Source: JAHEDH01 sp965364515 (GTDB lineage: Bacteria > Actinomycetota > Acidimicrobiia > Spongiisociales > ZC4RG35). From it: 16,386 bases of DNA. Below, piece after piece: positions 6,907-14,278 of the stretch; within the stretch, counting starts at the first letter, position 1; each line of letters begins with the position of its first letter. Location: assembly GCA_965364515.1 (NCBI GenBank), contig CBDTXZ010000057.1, positions 1 to 16,386 of the forward strand. Reading direction: 5' to 3'. The translations under genes were made by a program, and so were the position numbers. Below the pieces are notes generated by a model. It was not told the DNA's origin, searched no databases, and worked only from the letters and a program-made list of their open reading frames with translations.

Positions 6907-7922
6907 GTGTCGTCGGTGTGCTGACGGCCGGAGGCGACTGTCCCGGCCTCAACGCTGTGATCCGTGGGCTGGTCCTCCGTTCGCAGGAAGTGCACGACGC
7001 CGAGGTCGTCGGGATCATGAATGGTTGGGAGGGTCTCATGGATGGCGACGTCCGTCTGCTCGATCGTCGCGACGTCGTCGACATCCTGGCGAAAGGTGGG
7101 ACGATCCTCGGAACGTCGCGTAAGGACCCGTACGTGCACGGTGACGGCTACGCGAGCGTCGCCAGGACCCTCAAGCGCAACGACATCGACAGCCTCGTCG
7201 TCATCGGGGGAGACGGCACGCTGCGCACCGCGCTTCGGCTCGGTGAGGACGGGGCCAACGTGATCGGCGTGCCGAAGACGATCGACAACGACATCAATGG
7301 CACGGATTTCACCTTCGGGTTCGACACCGCAGTGCAGATCGTCACCGATGCGATCGACCGGCTCACCACCACAGCCGAAGCCCACAACCGGGTCATCCTC
7401 GTGGAGGTCATGGGGCGCACGAAAGGCTGGATCGCAACGTACGGTGGTCTTGCTGGTGGTGCCCAGGCGGTGCTCATCCCCGAGGTCCCGTACGACATCG
7501 ACGAGGTGGCGGCATTGATTCGGCGCCGTCACCGTCGTGGCAAGAACTACAGCGTTGTTGTGGTCGCCGAAGGCGTCGAACCACCCGAGAAGGTGGAACT
7601 CCAGAAGGACGCATTCGGATTCGATCGGCTGGGCGGAGTCGCCTATCAGCTCGCTCCCGTCATCGAGCATCTCACCGGCTACGAGACAAGGGTGACCGTC
7701 CTCGGTCACCTCCAACGAGGCGGCACACCGACGGCATTCGACCGTGTCCTGGGAACCCGCTTCGGGACCAACGCGGCCGACCTGGCGGCGGAGGGCAGAC
7801 ACGGCGTCATGGTTGCGATGCAGGGGTCGAAGATCGTGGCGGTACCGCTCGCCGACGGCTGTTCGGAGATTCGCGGGGTCGATCCCGAGTTGTACGACGT
7901 CGCTCAGACGTTCTTCGGGTGA
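6903..7922 (+). CDS. pfkA: ATP-dependent 6-phosphofructokinase, group III (paralogue 3)
   Basis: Phosphorylates fructose-6-phosphate to fructose-1,6-bisphosphate. Its 339 residues match the roughly 340 of Streptomyces-type enzymes. Motifs in order are AGGDCPGLNA (9-18), GGTILGTSR (65-73), GGDGT (102-106, the Gly that accommodates ATP), PKTIDND (124-130; Lys125, catalytic base Asp128), VEVMGR (167-172), an EGVE segment, and ETRVTVLGHLQRGG with all substrate-binding Arg and His residues. Gly after GGD combined with Lys before TIDND is the known group III ATP-using pattern. The ATG at 6903 has GAGGA six bases upstream and starts exactly at the first beta strand. A 101-base gap to pfp holds a possible promoter and leader ORF. 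This is probably the main irreversible glycolytic kinase of the three. Confidence 0.93.
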   Translation: MSVVGVLTAGGDCPGLNAVIRGLVLRSQEVHDAEVVGIMNGWEGLMDGDVRLLDRRDVVDILAKGGTILGTSRKDPYVHGDGYASVARTLKRNDIDSLVVIGGDGTLRTALRLGEDGANVIGVPKTIDNDINGTDFTFGFDTAVQIVTDAIDRLTTTAEAHNRVILVEVMGRTKGWIATYGGLAGGAQAVLIPEVPYDIDEVAALIRRRHRRGKNYSVVVVAEGVEPPEKVELQKDAFGFDRLGGVAYQLAPVIEHLTGYETRVTVLGHLQRGGTPTAFDRVLGTRFGTNAADLAAEGRHGVMVAMQGSKIVAVPLADGCSEIRGVDPELYDVAQTFFG

Positions 7923-7971
7923 ACTGCGACCTGAGCCGGGGGCGGCCCACGAGCGGATTCCCACCCAGCCC

Positions 7972-9297
7972 GTGACCTACACGAGTGCGTTCGAGCTCTT
8001 CAAGATCGGGATCGGGCCGTCGAGCTCGCACACCGTTGGACCCATGCTGGCTGCGCTCGAGATGTCCCCCGAAGTCGCCGGCAGCGTCCGCGTCGAGCTG
8101 TTCGGGTCCCTGTCCCTGACGGGGTTCGGACACGGAACCGACCGGGCCATCATGCTCGGGCTCGCGGGTCACCATCCCGAAACCGTCCCGCTGGACCTCG
8201 TGTGGGAACTGCCGAGGGCAGTGAGGGAGTCCAAGCGCCTCGAACTGGTCGACGGAACCCAGATCGCGTTCGACCCCGAAACCGACATCGTTCGGACACG
8301 TGAGATCGATCCCGTGCACCCCAACGTCCTGAGAATCACGACCACGGGAGTGTCGCGGACGTTCGCTTCGGTCGGAGGAGGGTTCCTCGCGGAGATCGTC
8401 GACGGCGTCCTCGAGGCCTCTCCGGGGCGCGAAAGCGACATTCCGCACGAGTTCGGCACCGCTGCGGAACTCCTGGCTGTCTGCGAGACACATGGCACCA
8501 CGATCGCAGAGATCGCCCGTCGCAACGAAGCCGCCATCGACCCGGCCGTCGACATCGGCTCGAGGCTCGGTCGGATCGTCGACGTGATGAACGACTCGAT
8601 CGATCGCGGGATGCGAACGACGGGAGTGCTCCCCGGCTCGCTCGCAATACGACGCCGTGCACGCGACCTCGGCCTCGATCTCTCCGAGGGGGATCGCCAT
8701 CTGCCTCCCACCGGCCCGAGCGACTGGGCCGGCGTCTATGCGACTGCAGTCAACGAGGAGAACGCCGCCGGCGGCAGAGTCGTGACGGCTCCCACCAACG
8801 GCGCCGCCGGCATCCTTCCGGCGGTGCTGAGGTTCGCCGCCGAGTTCTGTACGACGACCGGCGACGAAACCGAGTTTCTCCTCACGGCGACGGCCATAGG
8901 TTCTCTCCTGAAGGCGAATGCCGGCATATCCGGTGCCGAGCTCGGTTGTCAGGGGGAAGTCGGATCGGCGTCGGCGATGGCGGCCGCCGGGCTGGCGGCG
9001 GTGCTCGGTGGCACGCCCGAGCAGGTCGAGAACGCCGCAGAGATCGCCTTGGAGCACAACCTCGGGCTCACGTGTGATCCCGTTGCGGGCCTCGTCCAGG
9101 TCCCATGCATCGAGCGCAACGCCATCGGGGCCATCAAGTCGATTGCCGCAGCTTCGCTCGCCCTCCGCGGCACCGGCGAGCACTTCGTATCGCTCGATGT
9201 CGCCATCGAGACCATGCGTCAAACCGGGCTCGACATGCACCACAAATACAAGGAGACGAGCCTCGGTGGTCTCGCCGTGAACGTGCCGGCCTGCTGA
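7972..9297 (+). CDS. sdaA: L-serine ammonia-lyase (one-chain [4Fe-4S] serine dehydratase)
   Basis: Converts L-serine to pyruvate and ammonia using a [4Fe-4S] cluster rather than PLP. The 441 residues contain both usual domains: an N-terminal beta domain with GPSSSHTVGP (15-24) and a C-terminal alpha domain from about 165 with APTNGAAG (273-280). Three cysteines lie at 326 (CQGEVGSA), 368 (CDPVAG) and 379 (CIERNA). Their spacing of 42 and 11 residues matches the cluster ligands of characterised bacterial enzymes as I recall them. The GTG start at 7972 places TYTSAFELFKIGIGPSSSHT at the N-terminus, as in the family; no strong Shine-Dalgarno is seen. It follows the third kinase by 49 bases without an evident promoter, so it is likely co-transcribed with the glycolytic genes. 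The stop is 3 bases from the convergent ATP-grasp stop. Confidence 0.95.
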   Translation: MTYTSAFELFKIGIGPSSSHTVGPMLAALEMSPEVAGSVRVELFGSLSLTGFGHGTDRAIMLGLAGHHPETVPLDLVWELPRAVRESKRLELVDGTQIAFDPETDIVRTREIDPVHPNVLRITTTGVSRTFASVGGGFLAEIVDGVLEASPGRESDIPHEFGTAAELLAVCETHGTTIAEIARRNEAAIDPAVDIGSRLGRIVDVMNDSIDRGMRTTGVLPGSLAIRRRARDLGLDLSEGDRHLPPTGPSDWAGVYATAVNEENAAGGRVVTAPTNGAAGILPAVLRFAAEFCTTTGDETEFLLTATAIGSLLKANAGISGAELGCQGEVGSASAMAAAGLAAVLGGTPEQVENAAEIALEHNLGLTCDPVAGLVQVPCIERNAIGAIKSIAAASLALRGTGEHFVSLDVAIETMRQTGLDMHHKYKETSLGGLAVNVPAC

Positions 9298-9300
9298 GTC

Positions 9301-10512
9301 TCAGCCCTCGACGATCACGGTGATCGCCTCGTGAGCCGCCCGGAGACCAGAGAGCACTCCGGACGGATCGACAGCTCGAGCGAAGACGAATCCGAGGTAT
9401 CGATCGCCGTCCGGAGCAGGCAGTACCTCGGAACCGATCGGAATCGAGAGCTCGATATCGGTGATGCCATCGACCGACCTGGCAACCTCCAGGCCTTCCA
9501 CCGCGGTCAGCGTCCCTGCGGTCGGGATCGGGATCATCAGGACCCCGCTCGCTCCCGGGAACCGTCGCGAGCCTCGCTTGCGGAGCCCCAGCGCCTGACG
9601 GAGCACGAGCGACTCGAGCGAGTCTCCCATCAGCCCGAACGTCAGGCTCCTGCCACACAGACCGCCGATCGTTCGGCCGGCGACCTCGAGAACGGTCGGC
9701 ACGCCTCCTTCGATTCTGAGCTCGGCATGGATCGGCCCCTGGGTCAGGCCGAGTGCCCTGGTTGCGGCAGCCACCGTCCGTTCGACGTCGGCGAGGGTGG
9801 CTGAATCCAGCGACGAAGGAGTGACGAAGATGGTCTCGGGGAAGAAGGGGCCATCCGGCTGGTCGGGCTTGTCGAAGATGGCGAGGATCTCGAGCTCCCC
9901 GTCCCAGAGGAGACCTTCCACCGAGATCTCCGGACCACCGACGAAGCGCTCCAGAAGGAACTCCTGCGACCCGTCGTCGTCGAGCTGGTGGCGTTGTGCG
10001 ATCGCTGCGGCTCTCATGAGGCCCGACTCGTCATCTGCGCGGACGACGCCCATGCTTGCACTCCTGGTGCGAGGTTTGGCGACGACGGGATAGCCGATCC
10101 GCTCTGCCGCGACCGACGCCGTCGATCCATCCACGACTTCGAACGCCGGTTGCGCCACCTCGAAGCTCCTGAGCTTCGAACGCATCATCGCCTTGTCCAG
10201 CGTCGCCCGTACTGCTGCGACCGGGCTGGCCGGAAGCCCGACGAGCGCCGAGGCCCGAGCCGCGATCTCGACGCCTGCGTCATCGGCGGCAACGATCGCG
10301 TCGATCGGTGTCACCGAGGCGATGTCGGCGACGCGCTCGGCGGAGCCAACCGGATCGGAGCAGTCGATCTCGACCTGACGGTCTTCGGCGAGGAGCGGAA
10401 GGTGTTGCTCGCTGGCGATGGTGAGCTCGATGCCGAGACCGGCAGCAGCCTCGACGAAGTCGCCGGCACGGTACGTCTCGGTTGGTAGAACGACCACGAC
10501 CCTCGATCCCAT
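9301..10512 (-). CDS. ATP-grasp domain ligase of unknown substrate
   Basis: Probable cytoplasmic carboxylate-amine (or thiol) ligase that activates a carboxylate as an acyl phosphate. The 403 residues comprise an N-terminal alpha/beta domain (1-100, starting SRVVVVLPTE). The ATP-grasp core follows, with VRATLDKAMMRSKL (101-114), GYPVVAKPRTRSASMGV (140-156, nucleotide-binding Lys), EFLLERFVGGPEISVEG (184-200) and the metal/substrate segment HAELRI...VLEVAGRTIGG (262-284). A C-terminal domain after about 320 resembles that of L-amino-acid-ligase-like ATP-grasp enzymes. The substrate cannot be named from sequence. The ATG at 10512 (MGSRVVVV) sits at the first beta strand with a TACTCT box 6 bases upstream, fitting a leaderless start; the frame remains open farther upstream, but that stretch overlaps nfuA. 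It is divergent from the NfuA-like gene and convergent with sdaA. Confidence 0.85.
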   Translation of the reverse strand: MGSRVVVVLPTETYRAGDFVEAAAGLGIELTIASEQHLPLLAEDRQVEIDCSDPVGSAERVADIASVTPIDAIVAADDAGVEIAARASALVGLPASPVAAVRATLDKAMMRSKLRSFEVAQPAFEVVDGSTASVAAERIGYPVVAKPRTRSASMGVVRADDESGLMRAAAIAQRHQLDDDGSQEFLLERFVGGPEISVEGLLWDGELEILAIFDKPDQPDGPFFPETIFVTPSSLDSATLADVERTVAAATRALGLTQGPIHAELRIEGGVPTVLEVAGRTIGGLCGRSLTFGLMGDSLESLVLRQALGLRKRGSRRFPGASGVLMIPIPTAGTLTAVEGLEVARSVDGITDIELSIPIGSEVLPAPDGDRYLGFVFARAVDPSGVLSGLRAAHEAITVIVEG

Positions 10513-10518
10513 GGTCGG

Positions 10519-10524
10519 AGAGTA
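10519..10524 (-). promoter_or_regulatory. Possible -10 box (TACTCT) for a leaderless ATP-grasp transcript
   Basis: TACTCT on the minus strand lies 6 bases before the ATG at 10512, as expected if transcription starts at the start codon. The whole divergent gap is only 49 bases, so both promoters must lie within it or inside the neighbouring gene. No -35 match is seen. Confidence 0.4.
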
Positions 10525-10546
10525 TCTCAAAGCGGCCGGTGACCTG

Positions 10547-10552
10547 TAGGCT
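10547..10552 (+). promoter_or_regulatory. Possible -10 box (TAGGCT) for the NfuA-like gene
   Basis: TAGGCT lies 9 bases before the ATG at 10562. There is no Shine-Dalgarno between them, which suggests a leaderless or near-leaderless transcript. No -35 match is seen. Confidence 0.42.
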
Positions 10553-10561
10553 GGTGTCCTC

Positions 10562-11185
10562 ATGTCTGATACCGAAGACCGCACCGTCCTTTCGATCGCC
10601 CAAGATGCCGTGGAGATGATCACGAATCTCGCGGAACAGGAACCGGGGGACGATGAGTACGGCTTGTACATCGAGGTGACCGGCATTCGGGCCGGGCAGT
10701 TCACCTACGACCTCAGCTTCGTGCCGGTTGCAGACGTCACCGACAGCCAGATCCTCGAGCGTCACGAGAGTCTCGCCGTGGTCGTTCGCGCCGAGGACGT
10801 CGAGAAACTCGACGGCGCGAGCCTCTCGCTGTCCGACGAGGGGCTGGCGATGAACAACCCGAACACGCCCGCCACCCCGACCATCGCAGCACCGCAGGGC
10901 GACCTCACCGGTCCCCTGGCCGACCAGATTCAGACGGTTCTCGAACAACAGGTGAATCCTGCCATCGCCTCGCACGGAGGAGGCGCCGAACTCGTGTCGG
11001 TCGATGGCACCATCGCCTATCTCAAGTTGATGGGCGGCTGCCAAGGGTGCGGCATGGCGCAGGTCACCCTCCGCCAGGGCATCGAGCGGATCCTCATGGA
11101 GGCCATTCCCGACCTCTCCGGCGTGATCGACGTCACCGACCACGCCTCGGGCAGCGACCCGTACTACCAGTCCGCCAAGAAGTGA
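10562..11185 (+). CDS. nfuA: NfuA-like Fe-S cluster carrier (degenerate A-type domain plus NifU C-terminal domain)
   Basis: Probable carrier that receives Fe-S clusters and passes them to target enzymes in the cytoplasm. The 207 residues have two domains. Residues 1-98 resemble an A-type (IscA/HesB) scaffold but contain no cysteine, as in E. coli NfuA. After a Pro/Thr-rich linker (99-113), residues 117-193 are a NifU C-terminal domain with SHGGGAELVSVDG (137-149) and MGGCQGCGMAQVTL (157-170). Cys160 and Cys163 form the CxxC that binds a cluster between two subunits. Length and order match NfuA. The ATG at 10562 has a TAGGCT box close upstream and no Shine-Dalgarno. The nearby serine dehydratase is a [4Fe-4S] enzyme and a possible client, though this is inference from position only. 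Confidence 0.9.
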   Translation: MSDTEDRTVLSIAQDAVEMITNLAEQEPGDDEYGLYIEVTGIRAGQFTYDLSFVPVADVTDSQILERHESLAVVVRAEDVEKLDGASLSLSDEGLAMNNPNTPATPTIAAPQGDLTGPLADQIQTVLEQQVNPAIASHGGGAELVSVDGTIAYLKLMGGCQGCGMAQVTLRQGIERILMEAIPDLSGVIDVTDHASGSDPYYQSAKK

Positions 11186-11190
11186 TCCAC

Positions 11191-11209
11191 CGCCGGGTGC
11201 TGCCCGGCG
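11191..11209 (+). terminator. GC-rich hairpin after the NfuA-like gene
   Basis: CGCCGGG (11191-11197) pairs perfectly with CCCGGCG (11203-11209) around TGCTG, 5 bases after the nfuA stop. There is no T run, so it is not a classical intrinsic terminator. Such hairpins are common after genes in GC-rich actinobacteria. The 64-base gap to the next gene shows no obvious promoter, so some read-through is likely. Confidence 0.35.
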
Positions 11210-11249
11210 AGCGTCCACGAAACCGGTCTCCACGAGGAGCGTCAGGGAC

Positions 11250-13352
11250 ATGCGGGAACCTTCGAGCGGTCGACGACGTCTCTGCTGTGTGCGCTCTCTG
11301 TCACGGTTCATCGGTTCGCTGGCGCTGGCCCTGTCGGTCGTGTTCGGGGTCATGCCGGCGTCGGCACAGTCGACCGTCGACGTCGATGTGTCGACGGGGC
11401 TCGAAGGCTGGCTCGACTCGAGGTCCCCATTCGATCTCCTGATCACGGTCAGCTCCGACGTCCTGTTCGACGGCACGATCCAGGCCTCGATGGGCTCGGT
11501 GGTCGTCGGCACGTCGGCTCAGGTGCCGGCCGGGTCCACCAAGCTGTTTTCATTGACCATGCCGCCACCGACGTCTTCCGGCGCCATCAGAGTGGAGTTG
11601 CTCGATGGCGAGGGCGATCAGGTCGAGACCTCCCGGATCACTCCGAGATACCCCATCGAGGAGGTGCTCGTCGGCGTGGGAACAGGCGGTCCGGTCGACG
11701 ACATCGACCGCCTCCGGACGCCGATCACCGACCTGGATGTCGTTGCCGTCGAGGTCGGCGGGGCCGACGCGCTCGGTGTCCTCGACTATTACGTCGGTCG
11801 AGACTTCGGTGATCGTGAGATGCGCTTCGTCGAGTCCGGCGGGGTCCTGGTGACCGAACAGGCGCCACCACCGGAGGCTTCGATCGGCAGACGGATCGAC
11901 GTCGGAGGCCAACCGGATGACGCGGCAGGAGCGGGTCGATATCGGCTCGGCGAGGGGGAGATCGTTGTGGTGCGATCGATCTCGGACGTGGAGACTTATG
12001 CCGATCTCTTGATCGCCCGCGAACGGGGAAGCGGTCCACTGGAGTTCTGGCAGTCGCCGGATCAGGGCCTCTCGGAGGCGGCGACCAACGCCGGCGACGG
12101 GGGTGTTCCGGACCTGCCATGGCTGTTCGGTGCTCTCATCGGCTACACGATTCTCATCGGGCCGGTGAACTTCCTCGTTCTCCGTCGAATGCAACGCCGC
12201 GACTGGGCATGGCTCACGATTCCCGCGATCAGCGTGGTCGCGTTGGGTGTGTTCTGGGTCGTCGGGGGTCAGCGACTCGCAGACGCAAGCGTCACGCACG
12301 CCACTGTGATCGTGATGGGTGACGATCCGGTCGAGCGAACCTCGGTGGTGCTGGCCGTGGGCCGCGAGGGCTCCTACACGCTCGGCTTCGACGAGACCGA
12401 CATCGTGTACCCGGCCACGCTCGGGAACCGCTTCGACGAGTTCGGGCGCCCGATCGCCACCGCCACCGGTCGAGTGGTCGGCTCCGAGGTCGAGTTCGAT
12501 CTCCAGCAACTCGGGTTTGCCGGGGTGAATACGATCGGCTCACCCGAAGGCGTCCGGCTGTCGGCGGAGTGGGATCGTCCCGGCGTCGGCAGTGTCGAAG
12601 TCACGAATGCCGGAGACTTCGGTTTCTGGGCGTGGGGCGTGTTCGATCGAGGGACGGTCACCGTGTCGAACGAACCGCTGGGGGCCGGGGCCTCGGCGAC
12701 GCTCGATCTGCGCGGGGCAGGGCAGCGTGAGTTCTTCGAACCCGAATTCGGGTTCTTTCTCGGAGACACGGTGATCAACCAACTGGGCCTGTTCGACGAC
12801 CGGTCGTGGCGGGTGATCTCGCCGCTCGGAAATGCCGCTCAGAACGTGATGGGAAGTGTGTCCGATCGGTTTGTGTTCGGCTTCTCGGAGGATTTCCAGC
12901 CCAGCGTCCGGGTCGACGACCGGTCGGTGGAGAGTGATGGGAACGCACTCGTCGTCGTCCCGCTCGACGACTCCGTCACGACCGGAGGCTCACGCGGAGG
13001 CACGCTCCTGGCGGCCGGGAGCGGACGCGTGGAGCCCTCAGGTGGCCCCGGATTCGACTTCGTGAGCAGCGACGAGATGTGGCTCGGCTATCGGCTACCG
13101 ATGGGTGTGACATCGGCGGTGCTCGAGCTGACCGAACAGTTCGGTCCCCAGGGCTTGGGCCAACAGGTGTGGGATTGGCAGTCCGGCACCCTGGTAGACG
13201 TCTCTGCCGACGATGTCGTCTCCGAGCGGTTCATCGATCCGGTGGGCAACGTCGTCATCCGAGTCGGAGCCAACCGGCAGCAATTCGAGGGAGGCTTCGT
13301 CGAGCTGCCGATGTCGCCGCAGTCCTACCGGCTCGTGTGGGGGGATCGATGA
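11250..13352 (+). CDS. Secreted-domain membrane protein of unknown function, first gene of an ABC-2 exporter operon
   Basis: I do not recognise a named family. The 700 residues begin with basic residues and a hydrophobic signal peptide (about 18-39, ending MPASAQS). An external domain of about 250 residues follows, with beta-rich segments early and an alpha/beta-like part (VLVGVGTGGPVDDIDRL, then LDVVAVEVGG). Two membrane helices come next, at about 292-311 (LFGALIGYTILIGPVNFLVL) and 321-340 (AWLTIPAISVVALGVFWVVG), separated by a short basic loop (RRMQRRD). The C-terminal 350 residues would again be outside and look beta-rich. The ATG at 11250 has GAGGAG 10 bases upstream; a GTG at 11289 is a weaker alternative. 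Its stop overlaps the ATPase start as ATGA, implying coupled translation and a shared role in export or envelope assembly. An accessory role to the exporter is inference. Confidence 0.8.
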   Translation: MREPSSGRRRLCCVRSLSRFIGSLALALSVVFGVMPASAQSTVDVDVSTGLEGWLDSRSPFDLLITVSSDVLFDGTIQASMGSVVVGTSAQVPAGSTKLFSLTMPPPTSSGAIRVELLDGEGDQVETSRITPRYPIEEVLVGVGTGGPVDDIDRLRTPITDLDVVAVEVGGADALGVLDYYVGRDFGDREMRFVESGGVLVTEQAPPPEASIGRRIDVGGQPDDAAGAGRYRLGEGEIVVVRSISDVETYADLLIARERGSGPLEFWQSPDQGLSEAATNAGDGGVPDLPWLFGALIGYTILIGPVNFLVLRRMQRRDWAWLTIPAISVVALGVFWVVGGQRLADASVTHATVIVMGDDPVERTSVVLAVGREGSYTLGFDETDIVYPATLGNRFDEFGRPIATATGRVVGSEVEFDLQQLGFAGVNTIGSPEGVRLSAEWDRPGVGSVEVTNAGDFGFWAWGVFDRGTVTVSNEPLGAGASATLDLRGAGQREFFEPEFGFFLGDTVINQLGLFDDRSWRVISPLGNAAQNVMGSVSDRFVFGFSEDFQPSVRVDDRSVESDGNALVVVPLDDSVTTGGSRGGTLLAAGSGRVEPSGGPGFDFVSSDEMWLGYRLPMGVTSAVLELTEQFGPQGLGQQVWDWQSGTLVDVSADDVVSERFIDPVGNVVIRVGANRQQFEGGFVELPMSPQSYRLVWGDR

Positions 13353-14278
13353 TCGTCGAATTCCAGGGAGTCGAGAAGCGATACGGCGACGTGACGGCAC
13401 TCGGAGGTGTGGACCTCTCGATCCCTGAGGGATCCATCACCGGGCTCATCGGTCCCAACGGCGCCGGAAAGACGACGTCGATGCTGGTCATGAGCACCCT
13501 GCTGGAGCGGGACGCCGGAACGGTGAAGGTGGTGGGAGTCGACCCGCAGCGCGAACCGCTCGCAGTCCGCAGGCAGCTCGGCTGGATGCCCGACTTCTTC
13601 GGTTTCTACGACTCGCTCACGACTCGTGAGTACCTCGACTTCTTTGCTGCGGCGCAGCGGGTCCCGCCGGCTGCGCGTCCTGCGATCATCTCCGATCTCC
13701 TCGAGCTGGTGGATCTGGCCGACAAGGTCGATTCCGATGTCAACTCGCTGTCGCGCGGCATGAAGCAACGGCTGTCACTGGCCCGGGCGCTCGTTCACGA
13801 CCCCGACCTGCTCATCCTCGACGAGCCTGCATCCGGTCTGGACCCGCGCGCGCGTGTACAACTGCGCGAGTTGATCGCCGAGCTCAGCCGACTCGGGAAG
13901 ACCGTGATCATCTCCTCACACATCCTCGCCGAGCTCGAAGGGATCTGCTCACACCTGGCGGTCATCGACGATGGAGTGGTGAAGGCGCAGGGATCGATGG
14001 ACGAGATCAGGCTCGCCGCCCAGGGAAGTCGTCGGGTCGCGGCCCGTATTCCCGACGATCGCGTCGATGAGGCGATCTCGATACTCGAGTCCGGTCACGA
14101 CGTGACGGACGTCGCGGTCGAGCGCGGGCTCATCGGCTTTCTGCTCGCCGGTGACGACCGAGCCTCGGCGGCGCAACTCGCAGGCCTGGTCGGGGCCGGC
14201 ATCCCGGTGTACGAATGGCGGGTCGAGGCAGCGGGGCTGGAGGAGCTCTTCATGAACCTCACGAGGGACGAGCCATGA
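13349..14278 (+). CDS. ABC-2 type exporter ATP-binding protein
   Basis: ATPase subunit of 309 residues that powers a membrane exporter. Motifs are Walker A GPNGAGKTT (35-43), signature LSRGMKQ (134-140), Walker B LLILDEP (154-160, catalytic Glu159), D-loop SGLD (162-165) and the switch His191. At the Q-loop the usual Gln is replaced: QLGWMPDFFGFYDSLT (76-91) has Asp82. I recall similar MPD versions in other ABC-2 ATPases, so this may be a subfamily trait rather than a defect. The last 90 residues form the extra C-terminal domain common in ABC-2 exporters. The start at 13349 overlaps the previous stop (ATGA), and the stop overlaps the permease start the same way. The substrate is unknown. Confidence 0.93.
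   Translation: MIVEFQGVEKRYGDVTALGGVDLSIPEGSITGLIGPNGAGKTTSMLVMSTLLERDAGTVKVVGVDPQREPLAVRRQLGWMPDFFGFYDSLTTREYLDFFAAAQRVPPAARPAIISDLLELVDLADKVDSDVNSLSRGMKQRLSLARALVHDPDLLILDEPASGLDPRARVQLRELIAELSRLGKTVIISSHILAELEGICSHLAVIDDGVVKAQGSMDEIRLAAQGSRRVAARIPDDRVDEAISILESGHDVTDVAVERGLIGFLLAGDDRASAAQLAGLVGAGIPVYEWRVEAAGLEELFMNLTRDEP

Noticed and set aside
3336..7922. Recent tandem duplication of one phosphofructokinase gene
   Set aside because: The three proteins differ in length, active-site signatures and C-terminal sequence, so they are old paralogues or separate acquisitions.
7807..9243. A 478-codon minus-strand frame opposite sdaA
   Set aside because: Antisense shadow; sdaA has complete cluster cysteines and both domains.
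9988..10488. A 166-codon plus-strand frame opposite the ATP-grasp gene
   Set aside because: Starts inside and opposite a recognised ligase gene; no motif or ribosome site.
13079..13348. Upstream extension of the ABC ATPase frame by 90 codons
   Set aside because: It overlaps the preceding membrane-protein gene, and the ATPase fold begins exactly at the ATG at 13349.
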